Shown one piece after another: positions 25,837 to 33,770 of a stretch of 39,655 nucleotides of DNA. The position numbers were made by a program, and so were the translations under genes. The stretch is from Ferruginivarius sediminum (lineage in GTDB: Bacteria; Pseudomonadota; Alphaproteobacteria; Kiloniellales; Rhodovibrionaceae): assembly GCF_003344765.1 (NCBI RefSeq), contig NZ_QPMH01000029.1, positions 1 to 39,655 of the forward strand, in the 5' to 3' direction. Numbering within the stretch: position 1 is the first letter of the stretch; each line of letters begins with the position of its first letter. The notes below the pieces were generated by a model. It was not told where the DNA came from and did not search any database. It was given only the letters and a program-made list of their open reading frames with translations.

Positions 25837-27171
25837 CTACGCCTCGGCGATATCCGCGCCGGCGGCCCGCATGGTGTCGGCGAATCCCGGAAACGAGGTC
25901 TCTATCGGCGCGGCGTCATCGACCGTGACGCCCTTTTCGCTCGCAAGGCCCAGTACCAGGAAGCTCATCGCAATCCGGTGGTCGAGCTGCGCGGCCACGG
26001 TGGCGCCGCCGCGCGGCCGGCCGGCCTGGCCGTGAACCGCCAGCCAGTCCTCGCCCGTCTCGACATCGACGCCGCAGGCGGCCAGCCCCTCGGCCACGGC
26101 GGCAAGCCGGTCGCTTTCCTTCACGCGCAACTCGCCGACGCCGTGCATCACCGTCCGCCCCTCTGCGCAGGCTGCCGCCATCGCCAGGATCGGGTACTCG
26201 TCGATCATCGAGGGCGCGCGTGCGGCCGGAATCTCCACGCCGCGCAAACGGCCGGCGCTGACCGTGATATCGGCCACGCGCTCCCCCGCCTCTTCGCGCT
26301 CGTTCTCGAACACGATGTCGGCGCCCATCTCCCGCAGCGTCGTGAACAGGCCGGTGCGGTGCGGATTCATGCCCACAGCCGGGACCCTCAGGCGCGAGCC
26401 GGGGATCAGCAGGGCGGCGACGACCGGAAAGGCCGCCGAGGATGGATCGGCGGGCACGTTCACGCGGCGGCCGGTCAACTCCGGCTGCCCGGTCAGGCGT
26501 GTCAGGCGCCCGGTATCGCTCCGCTCGACGGCGATTTCGGCGCCGAAGGCGCGCAGCATCAGCTCGGTATGGTCGCGCGTGTCCTGCGGCTCCACCACCT
26601 GCGTCTCGCCGGGCGCGGACAGGCCGGCCAGCAGCACCGCCGACTTCACCTGCGCCGAGGCGACGGGAAGCTCGTAATGGATCGGCAGCGGCTCCGCCGT
26701 TCCGGTAATGGCAAGCGGCAGGCGTTCGCCGCTGCGCGCCGTCACCCGCGCGCCCATCTGGAGAAGCGGTGCAACAACGCGGTTCATCGGGCGCCGGCGC
26801 AGCGATGCGTCGCCGGTCAGGAACGCCGTGATCGGCTGACCCGCGAGCACGCCCATCAATAACCGCGCGCCGGTGCCCGAGTTGCCGAGGTCCAGCACCT
26901 CGGCCGGCTCCCGCAGGCCACCGACGCCGCGGCCCCAGACGTGCCAGGCGTCGGCGCCTCGCTCGATCGTTGCGCCGAGGTGCTCCATCGCCGAGGCGGT
27001 GGCCAGGACGTCCTCGCCCAGCAGCATGCCTTGAATCGTGCTTTCCCCCACGGCGAGCCCGGCCAGCATGAGCGCACGATGCGAGATCGACTTGTCGCCC
27101 GGAACGCGGCATTCCCCGGCAAGCGCGGGCGAGGGCTTGGCTGTCAGCGGACGCGGGGGCATCGTACTCAC
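25837..27171 (-). CDS. aroA: 3-phosphoshikimate 1-carboxyvinyltransferase
   Basis: EPSP synthase, sixth step of the shikimate pathway. The 444-residue protein shows PGDKSISHRAL (24-34), GNSGTGARLLMG (96-107), RRRPMNRVVAPL, SAQVKSAVLLAGL and IDEYPILAMAAA. In the active-site loop the residue matching E. coli Gly96 is Gly, as in the inhibitor-sensitive type, while the overall RLLMG/RPMNRV wording is closer to the alphaproteobacterial (class II-like) enzymes. The gene converges with the small membrane protein and is divergent from the FYDLN_acid gene. Confidence 0.95.
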   Translation of the reverse strand: MSTMPPRPLTAKPSPALAGECRVPGDKSISHRALMLAGLAVGESTIQGMLLGEDVLATASAMEHLGATIERGADAWHVWGRGVGGLREPAEVLDLGNSGTGARLLMGVLAGQPITAFLTGDASLRRRPMNRVVAPLLQMGARVTARSGERLPLAITGTAEPLPIHYELPVASAQVKSAVLLAGLSAPGETQVVEPQDTRDHTELMLRAFGAEIAVERSDTGRLTRLTGQPELTGRRVNVPADPSSAAFPVVAALLIPGSRLRVPAVGMNPHRTGLFTTLREMGADIVFENEREEAGERVADITVSAGRLRGVEIPAARAPSMIDEYPILAMAAACAEGRTVMHGVGELRVKESDRLAAVAEGLAACGVDVETGEDWLAVHGQAGRPRGGATVAAQLDHRIAMSFLVLGLASEKGVTVDDAAPIETSFPGFADTMRAAGADIAEA

Positions 27172-27340
27172 GTATGGCTCCTTCCAGGGCGTGCGGGGCA
27201 GGAGATTGCCGGCAGGGTTTTTTGTGTGGTCGCGCGGCGAGGGTCAATTACCTTTTGACAGTTCGCCCCGCCCCATGGCAATTGCCTTCGCCCGGTTACA
27301 AGCCCGCGCACGCGCGTGGGGGAACGAAAGGGAGACAGCC
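27172..27340. promoter_or_regulatory. Shared upstream region of aroA and the FYDLN_acid gene
   Basis: A 169-base divergent spacer with a T-rich core. Plus-strand TTGACA (27255-27260) is a clean -35 box; the sequence 17 bases on, GCAATT, is a poor -10. On the minus strand TTGACC (27242-27247) could be a -35 for aroA, again with a weak -10. Promoters are likely here but their exact form is not certain. Confidence 0.4.
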
Positions 27341-27703
27341 GTGCCAAAGCCGGAGTGGGGCAAGAAGCGTCAGTGCCAGTCCTGCGGCACCAAGTTCTAT
27401 GACATGCAGCGCTCGCCGATCGTCTGCCCGTCGTGCGGTGCCGAGTTCGATACCAGCGAAACGCCGACGCGCTCGCGGCGTAGCCGTTCGGCGGCTCGCA
27501 GCCAGCCGCGCGAGGCGGTGGCCGAGAAGGCGCCTGCCGCACAGGCCGAGGAGCCCGAGGCCGCCGAGGAGACGGAGGAGATCCATGAGTCCTCGTCGGA
27601 AGAAGGAGGCGACGAGAACTACGATATGATCGAGGACGTCTCTGAACTTGGCGAGGAAGAGGGCTTCGACGTCCAGGGCGAGGAGGACGAGGAAGGCCGC
27701 TGA
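27341..27703 (+). CDS. TIGR02300 (FYDLN_acid) family protein
   Basis: A 120-residue protein with an N-terminal zinc ribbon, WGKKRQCQSCGTKFYDMQRS then CPSCGAEF, and a long acidic tail rich in Glu, Asp, Ala and Pro. This is the layout of the alphaproteobacterial FYDLN_acid family, here with FYDM in place of FYDL. Its function is not known. The GTG at 27341 with GGGAG 8 bases upstream is the family start; the frame is open for 101 more codons upstream but lacks conservation signs. It commonly lies near aroA in related genomes. Confidence 0.9.
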   Translation: MPKPEWGKKRQCQSCGTKFYDMQRSPIVCPSCGAEFDTSETPTRSRRSRSAARSQPREAVAEKAPAAQAEEPEAAEETEEIHESSSEEGGDENYDMIEDVSELGEEEGFDVQGEEDEEGR

Positions 27704-27801
27704 TATACCGATGCGGCCGGCTGTCCACGTCCGGTCGCGTGTCGTACCGGGGGCGATATCGCGGCGCCGTGAAATTGCTGCCGCGCCATGCGATTTCCCT
27801 C

Positions 27802-27830
27802 TTGTCAGAGGGGCCGGGGATGCTTAGTTT
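27802..27830 (+). promoter_or_regulatory. Candidate promoter of tRNA-Ala
   Basis: TTGTCA (27802-27807), a 17-base spacer and TAGTTT (27825-27830) lie about 50 bases before the tRNA. Position and spacing fit a sigma-70-type promoter. Confidence 0.5.
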
Positions 27831-27879
27831 CCCGGCCTGACGCCGCCGGGCGGATCCGCCCGGTCGGTTCTCCCACGGT

Positions 27880-27955
<76 letters not shown>

Positions 27956-28045
27956 ATTCTTCTCTTTTCCGAACCATAGACGCTTGAGCAGACGCCGGAT
28001 GTCCGGACCGGCGGCGCGGCGTTTGGAATGCGGGCACGCGCTGTC

Positions 28046-29044
28046 CTAAACCGCCCGCGCGGCGGCAACCATTGTCTTCAGCTTGTCGCGGGCCAGCGTG
28101 GCGGGAAGAAGGTCGAGCGCCGCGTCCGGCCCGGCCATCAGGCGGTGCGGGTCGATGTGGTCCAGCGCCGCGCGCAGGCGGTCGCGGATCGCGTCCACCG
28201 TTTCCAGGTTCGAGGCCGCGACGTCCAGCACGCCCAGCACGACCGTCGTTGCCGTGAAGGCCTCCAACAGTGACAGGTCGTTCGCCCGCCGCGCGTCGGC
28301 CAGCGCCACGGCATCGATGGGCGCATCGGCCAGCGCCTCGGCAATCGCCGCATAACCGGTATCTTCCGAGCCCTGCGAGTCCGGCTCGTCCAGCGCCGCT
28401 GGCGCCGCGCGTGGCAGGTGGACGAAGCGCGTCACCCCCTTCGGCACGCGGTGAAAGCAGCGCGCCAGATTGTCCACGCCGAAGGCCACGGCCCATTCCG
28501 GCGCGGTGAGGAAGCGCGGCTCGTCAATACGGATCCAGGGGCAGCCCGCGGCGGCCAGATCTCGGATTTCGTGGTTCAGCGCATCGCCCAGGGCGGCACA
28601 GAGCGCGCGTTCGTCGCCGTAGACCTCGTCCTCGATGAAGCCGGCAAGGGTCAGCGGGCCGGGCAGGGCAAGCTGCACCGGCCTGTGCGTGGCCTCCTGC
28701 GCGGCGCGCCAGTCGTGGCGGAGGTAGCGGTGGCCGGGCGCTATTGGGCGGCGCAGGCGAGCCAGCGGGACCTCCTTTTCCTCGTCTCCCTCGTCCCGCT
28801 CCAGCGCTCTGACATCAGGCACCTCGACCCCGCGCAGGTGGCGCAGCGTGTCGAAGACGGGATGGCGACGGTGGAGGCCGCCCTCGTCGAGGATATCGAT
28901 GCCAAGCTTATCCTGTTCGTGCACCGACGCCTGCGTCGCCTCCATGACGTCCGGGTGCTCGTCGGCTGACGGTTTTTCCGCCGAACGCGCGGCACTTTCC
29001 GTGGCGGCGGGGCAGGGGCCGATGATGGCGGTGCGGCACGGCAT
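28046..29044 (-). CDS. MetE-like protein lacking zinc-ligand cysteines
   Basis: A 332-residue protein resembling the C-terminal barrel of cobalamin-independent methionine synthase (MetE/UROD fold). Family landmarks are an opening RTAIIGPCPAATE, a LALPGPLTLAGF strand, WIRIDEPRF (Asp174, Glu175, Pro176) and the end ARDKLKTMVAAARAV. Where active members have His-x-Cys it reads VHLP (His209, then Pro211), and where they have PDCG it reads PDAALDLL (Ala308). Both cysteine ligands of the catalytic zinc thus seem absent. It may bind a folate or other ligand, or use different chemistry; methionine synthesis is doubtful. It stands alone on the minus strand after the tRNA. Confidence 0.72.
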   Translation of the reverse strand: MPCRTAIIGPCPAATESAARSAEKPSADEHPDVMEATQASVHEQDKLGIDILDEGGLHRRHPVFDTLRHLRGVEVPDVRALERDEGDEEKEVPLARLRRPIAPGHRYLRHDWRAAQEATHRPVQLALPGPLTLAGFIEDEVYGDERALCAALGDALNHEIRDLAAAGCPWIRIDEPRFLTAPEWAVAFGVDNLARCFHRVPKGVTRFVHLPRAAPAALDEPDSQGSEDTGYAAIAEALADAPIDAVALADARRANDLSLLEAFTATTVVLGVLDVAASNLETVDAIRDRLRAALDHIDPHRLMAGPDAALDLLPATLARDKLKTMVAAARAV

Positions 29045-29214
29045 GGTCGACTCGGGCTCTATGCTGGCGTTTCAGGTCGTGCGACCTAATCGCAGCTTGC
29101 CGCCGCCTTCAAGCCCTGCCCGGCGGCCGCGCCGGTTCTTGCGCCTGCGATTGACAGCACAGCTGCCCGGATGCATTGAAGATGCGGTTTTCGCGATTGC
29201 GAGATGGAGCCGAC

Positions 29215-29661
29215 GTGAGCGAGCAGCAGCCCACCACCCGCGCGGACTATCCGCACTTTCTCACCATCCCCACGCGCTGGATGGACAATGACATCTACGG
29301 CCACGTGAACAACGTGGTTTACTACTCGTACTTCGACACGGTCATCAACGAGTACCTGATCCGCGCCGGCGGGCTGGATATCCAGAATGGCGAGGTGATC
29401 GGGGTCTGCGCGGAATCCAGCTGCCGCTACAAGGCGGCCATCACCTTCCCCGAGCCGGTGGAGGCGGGGCTGCGTGTCCCGCACCTGGGGCGGCGGTCGG
29501 TGCGCTATGAGATCGGGCTGTTCAAGCAGGATCGGGAACAGGCGGCGGCGGAGGGTCATTTCGTCCACGTCTTCGTGCCGCGCAACGAGATGACGGCGGC
29601 GGTCGCCATTCCCGAGGGCATCCGCGAGGCGTTGGAGGCGATCCGTGTCGACGCGGCCTGA
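29215..29661 (+). CDS. Acyl-CoA thioesterase, 4HBT hotdog fold
   Basis: A 148-residue single-hotdog thioesterase. The signature is RWMDNDIYGHVNNVVYYSYF, with an aspartate before GHVNN as in 4-hydroxybenzoyl-CoA thioesterases and YbgC. It would hydrolyse an acyl-CoA in the cytoplasm; the acyl group cannot be told. The GTG at 29215 is chosen because GGAG (29206-29209) lies 5 bases upstream; the frame also allows a TTG at 29176. It overlaps the next gene by 17 bases, so the two are probably one operon. Confidence 0.85.
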   Translation: MSEQQPTTRADYPHFLTIPTRWMDNDIYGHVNNVVYYSYFDTVINEYLIRAGGLDIQNGEVIGVCAESSCRYKAAITFPEPVEAGLRVPHLGRRSVRYEIGLFKQDREQAAAEGHFVHVFVPRNEMTAAVAIPEGIREALEAIRVDAA

Positions 29662-30703
29662 CCTGGGCGGACGCCTGGGCATCCGCCTGCCGATCCTGCA
29701 GGCGCCGATGGCCGGCGGCGCCACGACGCCGGAGCTTGTGGCCGCCGTCTCGAACGCCGGCGGCCTGGGCGCGCTGGGTGCAGGCTACATGCAGCCGGAG
29801 GCGATTGCCGAGGCGTGCCGGGCGGTCCGGCGGCTCACCGACAAGCCGTTTCAGGTCAACCTGTTCGTCCCCGACAGCGGCCCGAACGAAGGTGCGCCGG
29901 CAGCCGACGCGAACGCCGCGCTGGCCCCGTTCCGGGCCGAGCTCGGGCTGCCGGAGCCGGAGATCGCGAACCGCTTCGCGCCCGACTTCGCCCGACAGGC
30001 GGAGGCGGCGCTGAGCGCCGATGTGCCCGCGTTCTCCTTCACCTTCGGTATCCCCGACGAGGCTATCCTGCGCGCCTTCCGGGAGAAAGGCGTCACGGTG
30101 ATAGGCACCGCCACCACGCTGGCGGAGGCATTGACGCTGGAGGATACCGGCCTTGTCGACGTCGTGGTCGCGCAGGGTATGGAGGCCGGCGGCCATCGCG
30201 GCACCTTCCTTGTGGATTACGAGCAGGGGCTGGTCGGCTTGCTGCCGCTGCTGCAGGAACTGCAGGCCAAGCTTCGCCTGCCGGTGGTCGCCGCCGGCGG
30301 CATCATGACAGGGCAGGGCATCGCCGCCGCCATGAGGGCCGGTGCGGGGGCCGCGCAACTGGGTACGGCCTTCCTGACCTGCGACGAGTGCGGCATCCCG
30401 GAGGTTTACAAGCGCACACTGGAAACCGGCCGCGACGACGGCACCGCGCTGACCCGCGCGTTCTCCGGCAAGCCGGCACGCGGCCTGCGCAACCGCTTCA
30501 TCGCCGAGATGGCGGAGGCCAATCCGCCCATCGCGCCCTATCCGGTGCAGAACACGCTGACCAAGGACATCCGCGCGGCCGCCGCCAGGCAGGGCCGTCC
30601 GGAGTTCCTTTCCCTCTGGGCCGGTCAGGGCGTCGCCCTCTGCCGCCGCCTGCCCGCGTCGCAACTGATGGCGGCACTTGAGCGCGAGATGGCCGCCGGC
30701 TGA
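29645..30703 (+). CDS. Nitronate monooxygenase-family flavoprotein
   Basis: A 352-residue FMN-dependent TIM barrel of the 2-nitropropane dioxygenase/nitronate monooxygenase family. Motifs: LGIRLPILQAPMAGGATTPE, SNAGGLGALGAGY, DVVVAQGMEAGGHRG with the catalytic-type His184, VVAAGGIMTG and GAAQLGTAFL. The family detoxifies alkyl nitronates but also includes NADH:quinone reductases and enoyl-reductase-like members, so the substrate is open. The start is GTG, inside the 3' end of the thioesterase gene in another frame. Confidence 0.88.
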   Translation: MSTRPDLGGRLGIRLPILQAPMAGGATTPELVAAVSNAGGLGALGAGYMQPEAIAEACRAVRRLTDKPFQVNLFVPDSGPNEGAPAADANAALAPFRAELGLPEPEIANRFAPDFARQAEAALSADVPAFSFTFGIPDEAILRAFREKGVTVIGTATTLAEALTLEDTGLVDVVVAQGMEAGGHRGTFLVDYEQGLVGLLPLLQELQAKLRLPVVAAGGIMTGQGIAAAMRAGAGAAQLGTAFLTCDECGIPEVYKRTLETGRDDGTALTRAFSGKPARGLRNRFIAEMAEANPPIAPYPVQNTLTKDIRAAAARQGRPEFLSLWAGQGVALCRRLPASQLMAALEREMAAG

Positions 30704-30975
30704 CGGCGTCACCAGTTTTCTTGTCAAAAGTTCGTGCGGTGATGCACGTTCGCAATCCATGCGGCCGTGCGGGTAGGGTATGTCTTGCGATTTATTATTA
30801 CATTTAACCTCACCAATTTGCCCAAAACCAATAAGGTACAAAAATAATTCCATAATTTTGAAGGCAAAATCTATGGATTGAGAGTTATCGCATTATTAAC
30901 GAAAGTTTTACTTCAAACAAATAACCGGACAAGAGGATATCTAGACCTGAATTATACCTATGAGGGCGGCGAACC
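30704..30975. other. AT-rich intergenic region before the chemoreceptor
   Basis: 272 bases that stand out by their A and T content, mainly from about 30780 to 30960, in a very GC-rich neighbourhood. No ORF of note and no clear sigma-70, sigma-28 or sigma-54 boxes with correct spacing were found; TATACC at 30954-30959 lacks a matching -35. It may hold a regulated promoter for the chemoreceptor or be acquired DNA. Confidence 0.5.
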
Positions 30976-32697
30976 ATGCGGTCGAACAAACTGAAACTTT
31001 TCGATGGCGGACAGTATCGCGTCGGTACGAAAATCATGGCGGTAGTCGGGGTGCTGGCAATTGCCGCCGTCGCGATCGCGGCCGGCGGGGCGTGGTCGTT
31101 GAATCGGGTCAGCTCGGCGGCTGAACGGATCAATCTGACCGCGGTCGAAGCCAAGCTCGGCGCGCGGATGAACCAGGACATCGTGGAACTGAACCGGGCC
31201 GAGTATCGCGTCGCCGTCGATCCGGATGTGGTCGACGATGTGCGCGCGGAGGTCGACGCACGCCAGGCGGCATTCGAGGAGCGCCTCGCTGCCGCGCGGG
31301 CCAGCGCCAGCGGTAAGCAGGCCGCGAAACTGGAAAGGATTACGGAGGCCTATGCCGCCTACATGGCCGACTTTCGGGAGACCCTGAAGACGGCGGCGCG
31401 GCAGGACAGCGTCGCCCTCGACGCGTCGCGTGAGGAAATCCTGCACTCCGTCCGTGAAAGCCGGCAAAGCGCGCGGGAGCTTCGCGACATCGTCTCCGGC
31501 TATGTGGATTCGACCGACCGGAAGGGCGACCGCGTCGCCTCCGTCGCGGAGGAAACCGCCGAGCGTGTACGGACAGCGATGCTCGTCGTCGCGCTTGCGG
31601 GCATTCTGGGCGGTATCCTGCTGGGTCTGACGATCTCGCAAAGGGGTGTCGTCAACCCGCTACGCCGGTGTGTGGGCGCCCTGAAGGGGCTTGCCGAGGG
31701 TAAGCTGGATACCGAGGTCTATGGCGCCGACCGGGGGGACGAGATTGGCGAGATCGCACAGGCGATGGCGGTGTTCAAGCAAACCTCGCAAGAGGCCGAG
31801 GACCTCAAGCGCCGCCAGGAAGAGGCCGAGCTGCGCGCCGAGGAGGAGAAGCGCCAGCAGATGAACCAGCTCGCCGACCGCTTCGAGGCCGAGGTCGGCG
31901 AGGTCGTGGAAACCGTCGGCTCCGCCACGGAAGAGTTGAATTCCACCGCGCAGTCCATGGGCGCGATCGCCGAGGAGACCAGCCGCCAGTCCCAGACCGT
32001 CGCCTCCGCCTCGGAGCAGGCCACGGCAAACGTCCAGACCGTCGCCTCGGCGGCCGAGGAGTTATCGAACTCCATCGACGAAATCAGCGGACAGATCGCC
32101 CAGTCCAGTCAGAAAGCGCGCCTTGCCCGGGAGGAGTCCGAGAAGGCGAGCTCCCAGGTCCAGGCGCTCGTCGAGGCGGGCGACAAGATCGGCGACGTCA
32201 TCCAACTCATCAAGGATATCGCCGAGCAGACGAACCTTCTGGCGCTCAACGCGACCATCGAGGCCGCGCGCGCCGGGGAAGCCGGCAAGGGCTTCGCCGT
32301 CGTGGCGCAGGAGGTCAAGCAACTGGCCGAGCAGACCACGAAGGCGACCGACGAGATCTCCGGGCGCATCTCGAAGGTGCAGGGCGAAACCAAGGAAGCC
32401 GTCGCCGCCATCGAGCGTATCGAGCGCAGCGTGAAGGAAATAGACGAGGCGGCATCCTCCATCGCCTCGGCCATCGAGGAGCAGTCCTCGGCGACGCGCG
32501 AGATTACCCGCAATGTCAACGAGGCCTCGACCGGCACGCAAGAGGTCAACAAGAACATCTCCAGCGTCAACCAAGCCGCGGGCGAGGCGGGTACCGCCGC
32601 GGAGCAGGTCGTCTCGGCTGTCGGACAGCTTGGCGAGCAGTCCAGCGCGCTCCGGGCGAAGGTCAGAACATTCGTAGAGGAAGTCCGGGCAGCCTGA
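30976..32697 (+). CDS. Methyl-accepting chemotaxis protein
   Basis: A 573-residue chemoreceptor. Helix 1 is near 17-40; the periplasmic part (about 43-198) is predicted helical, suggesting a four-helix-bundle sensor; helix 2 is near 200-220; HAMP follows with NPLRRCVGALKGLAEGKLDTE. The cytoplasmic signalling domain is long and coiled, with the tip IAEQTNLLALNATIEAARAG and EAGKGFAVVAQEVKQLAEQT. No CheA, CheW or flagellar genes are in the window, so it is an orphan locus. No C-terminal CheR/CheB pentapeptide is visible (it ends FVEEVRAA). GGCGG lies close before the ATG. Confidence 0.95.
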   Translation: MRSNKLKLFDGGQYRVGTKIMAVVGVLAIAAVAIAAGGAWSLNRVSSAAERINLTAVEAKLGARMNQDIVELNRAEYRVAVDPDVVDDVRAEVDARQAAFEERLAAARASASGKQAAKLERITEAYAAYMADFRETLKTAARQDSVALDASREEILHSVRESRQSARELRDIVSGYVDSTDRKGDRVASVAEETAERVRTAMLVVALAGILGGILLGLTISQRGVVNPLRRCVGALKGLAEGKLDTEVYGADRGDEIGEIAQAMAVFKQTSQEAEDLKRRQEEAELRAEEEKRQQMNQLADRFEAEVGEVVETVGSATEELNSTAQSMGAIAEETSRQSQTVASASEQATANVQTVASAAEELSNSIDEISGQIAQSSQKARLAREESEKASSQVQALVEAGDKIGDVIQLIKDIAEQTNLLALNATIEAARAGEAGKGFAVVAQEVKQLAEQTTKATDEISGRISKVQGETKEAVAAIERIERSVKEIDEAASSIASAIEEQSSATREITRNVNEASTGTQEVNKNISSVNQAAGEAGTAAEQVVSAVGQLGEQSSALRAKVRTFVEEVRAA

Positions 32698-32746
32698 TAG
32701 CGCTTCCCGCAGAGCGGCTTCAAGACCCGGCGCCGTCGCAATCATG

Positions 32747-32778
32747 CCCCCTCTCCTCCGCGTCGGGCGGAGAGGGGG
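32747..32778. terminator. Hairpin after the chemoreceptor gene
   Basis: CCCCCTCTCC and GGAGAGGGGG form a perfect 10-bp stem around a 12-base loop, 50 bases past the chemoreceptor stop and before the tetR promoter. No T-run follows. It may be a terminator or a dispersed intergenic palindrome. Confidence 0.5.
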
Positions 32779-32830
32779 CGAGGGCGCTCCCGGCAAAGCG
32801 GAACAGCATTCTTCGTCACAACATATCCAC

Positions 32831-32861
32831 TTGACTATACCGTCTGGACGGTTCACATATT
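32831..32861 (+). promoter_or_regulatory. Promoter with palindromic TetR operator
   Basis: TTGACT (32831-32836) can serve as -35. Directly after it, ACCGTC-TG-GACGGT (32839-32852) is a perfect 6-bp inverted repeat, typical of TetR-family operators, placed in the promoter spacer. Weak -10 candidates (ACATAT, CATATT) lie at 32855-32861. The tetR ATG is at 32866, so the transcript would have little or no leader. The layout predicts self-repression. Confidence 0.65.
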
Positions 32862-32865
32862 CGGT

Positions 32866-33411
32866 ATGACGCAAGTGGACACAAAGCAGCAGATTCTGGA
32901 AGCGGCCGGGCGGGTCGTGCTGGCGCGCGGCGTGACGGGGCTGACGCTGGAGGCCGTGGCGGAGGAGGCCGGGCTCAGCAAGGGTGGGCTGCTTTACCAC
33001 TATGGCTCGAAAGAGGCGTTGCTGACGGCCATGGTCGGCCGGCTGGTCGAGGTGACGGAAGAGCGCATCGACGCGCACCGGCAAAGCGACAGCGCGCCGG
33101 GAAGCTGGACGCGCGGCTATTTACAGGCGTGCTTGACCGACGGCATCCCGGCGACCGATCCGACGGGCCGGCTGGCCGTCGCGTTGCTGGCCGCCGGCGC
33201 CACCGACCCGGCGCAACTGGATGAGGTGCGCGAGCGGCAGGAGGTTTGGCAGGCGCGGCTGCATGAGGACGGCGTCGATCCGGTCATGGCGAACATTGTC
33301 CGTCTGGCCGCGGACGGGCTCTGGATGAACGATATCTTCGGCATTCCCGCCCTTTCGAAGGACGAGCGGGCGGAGCTTCTGGCGCGTTTGGAGGCGCTGA
33401 CGCGGCAATGA
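32866..33411 (+). CDS. TetR family transcriptional regulator
   Basis: A 181-residue repressor. The N-terminal helix-turn-helix is TKQQILEAAGRVVLARGV then TLEAVAEEAGLSKGGLLYHYGSKEALL, a standard TetR DNA-binding domain at about 6-52; the remainder is the ligand and dimer domain. It overlaps the SMR gene by 4 bases (ATGA) and lies 14 bases after a palindromic operator, so it very probably controls its own operon and the two efflux genes behind it. The inducer is unknown. Confidence 0.92.
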   Translation: MTQVDTKQQILEAAGRVVLARGVTGLTLEAVAEEAGLSKGGLLYHYGSKEALLTAMVGRLVEVTEERIDAHRQSDSAPGSWTRGYLQACLTDGIPATDPTGRLAVALLAAGATDPAQLDEVRERQEVWQARLHEDGVDPVMANIVRLAADGLWMNDIFGIPALSKDERAELLARLEALTRQ

Positions 33412-33737
33412 TGTCCATCGGGTCCTACGTACTGCTCGGCCTCGCGATTATAAGCGAGGTCGTCGCCACCTCGGCGTTGAAGGCCTCGGACGGGATGACG
33501 CGGCTGTGGCCAAGCTTCCTTGTCGTGGGCGGCTACGCCATCGCGTTCTACCTGCTGGCGCTCACCCTGAAGACCTTGCCGGTCGGCTTCGTCTATGCGA
33601 TCTGGGCCGGGCTTGGCGTGGTCGGCGTGGCGCTGACGGGGGCCGCCTTCTTCGGCGAGAGTTTCACGCCGATCAAGCTGGCCGGCATCGCCCTCATCAT
33701 CGGCGGCGTCGCGCTCGTCAAGGGCAGCACCGCCTAG
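33408..33737 (+). CDS. Small multidrug resistance (SMR) efflux protein
   Basis: A 109-residue four-helix transporter of the EmrE/QacE family. The essential membrane glutamate is in LAIISEVVATSALKAS (Glu17 counting from the first ATG), and the loop GFVYAIWAGLGVVGVAL is the family signature. Such proteins exchange protons for lipophilic cations or guanidinium-like compounds. Two ATG codons in tandem (33408 and 33411) are both possible starts. It is coupled to the tetR gene and followed after 33 bases by an MFS transporter. Confidence 0.92.
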   Translation: MMSIGSYVLLGLAIISEVVATSALKASDGMTRLWPSFLVVGGYAIAFYLLALTLKTLPVGFVYAIWAGLGVVGVALTGAAFFGESFTPIKLAGIALIIGGVALVKGSTA

Positions 33738-33770
33738 CTTTCGTGACACCTCTAGGCGCCGGAGGGGCGG

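Noticed and set aside
30780..30975. A riboswitch in the AT-rich leader of the chemoreceptor
   Set aside because: No conserved core of c-di-GMP or other known riboswitch classes could be matched by eye.
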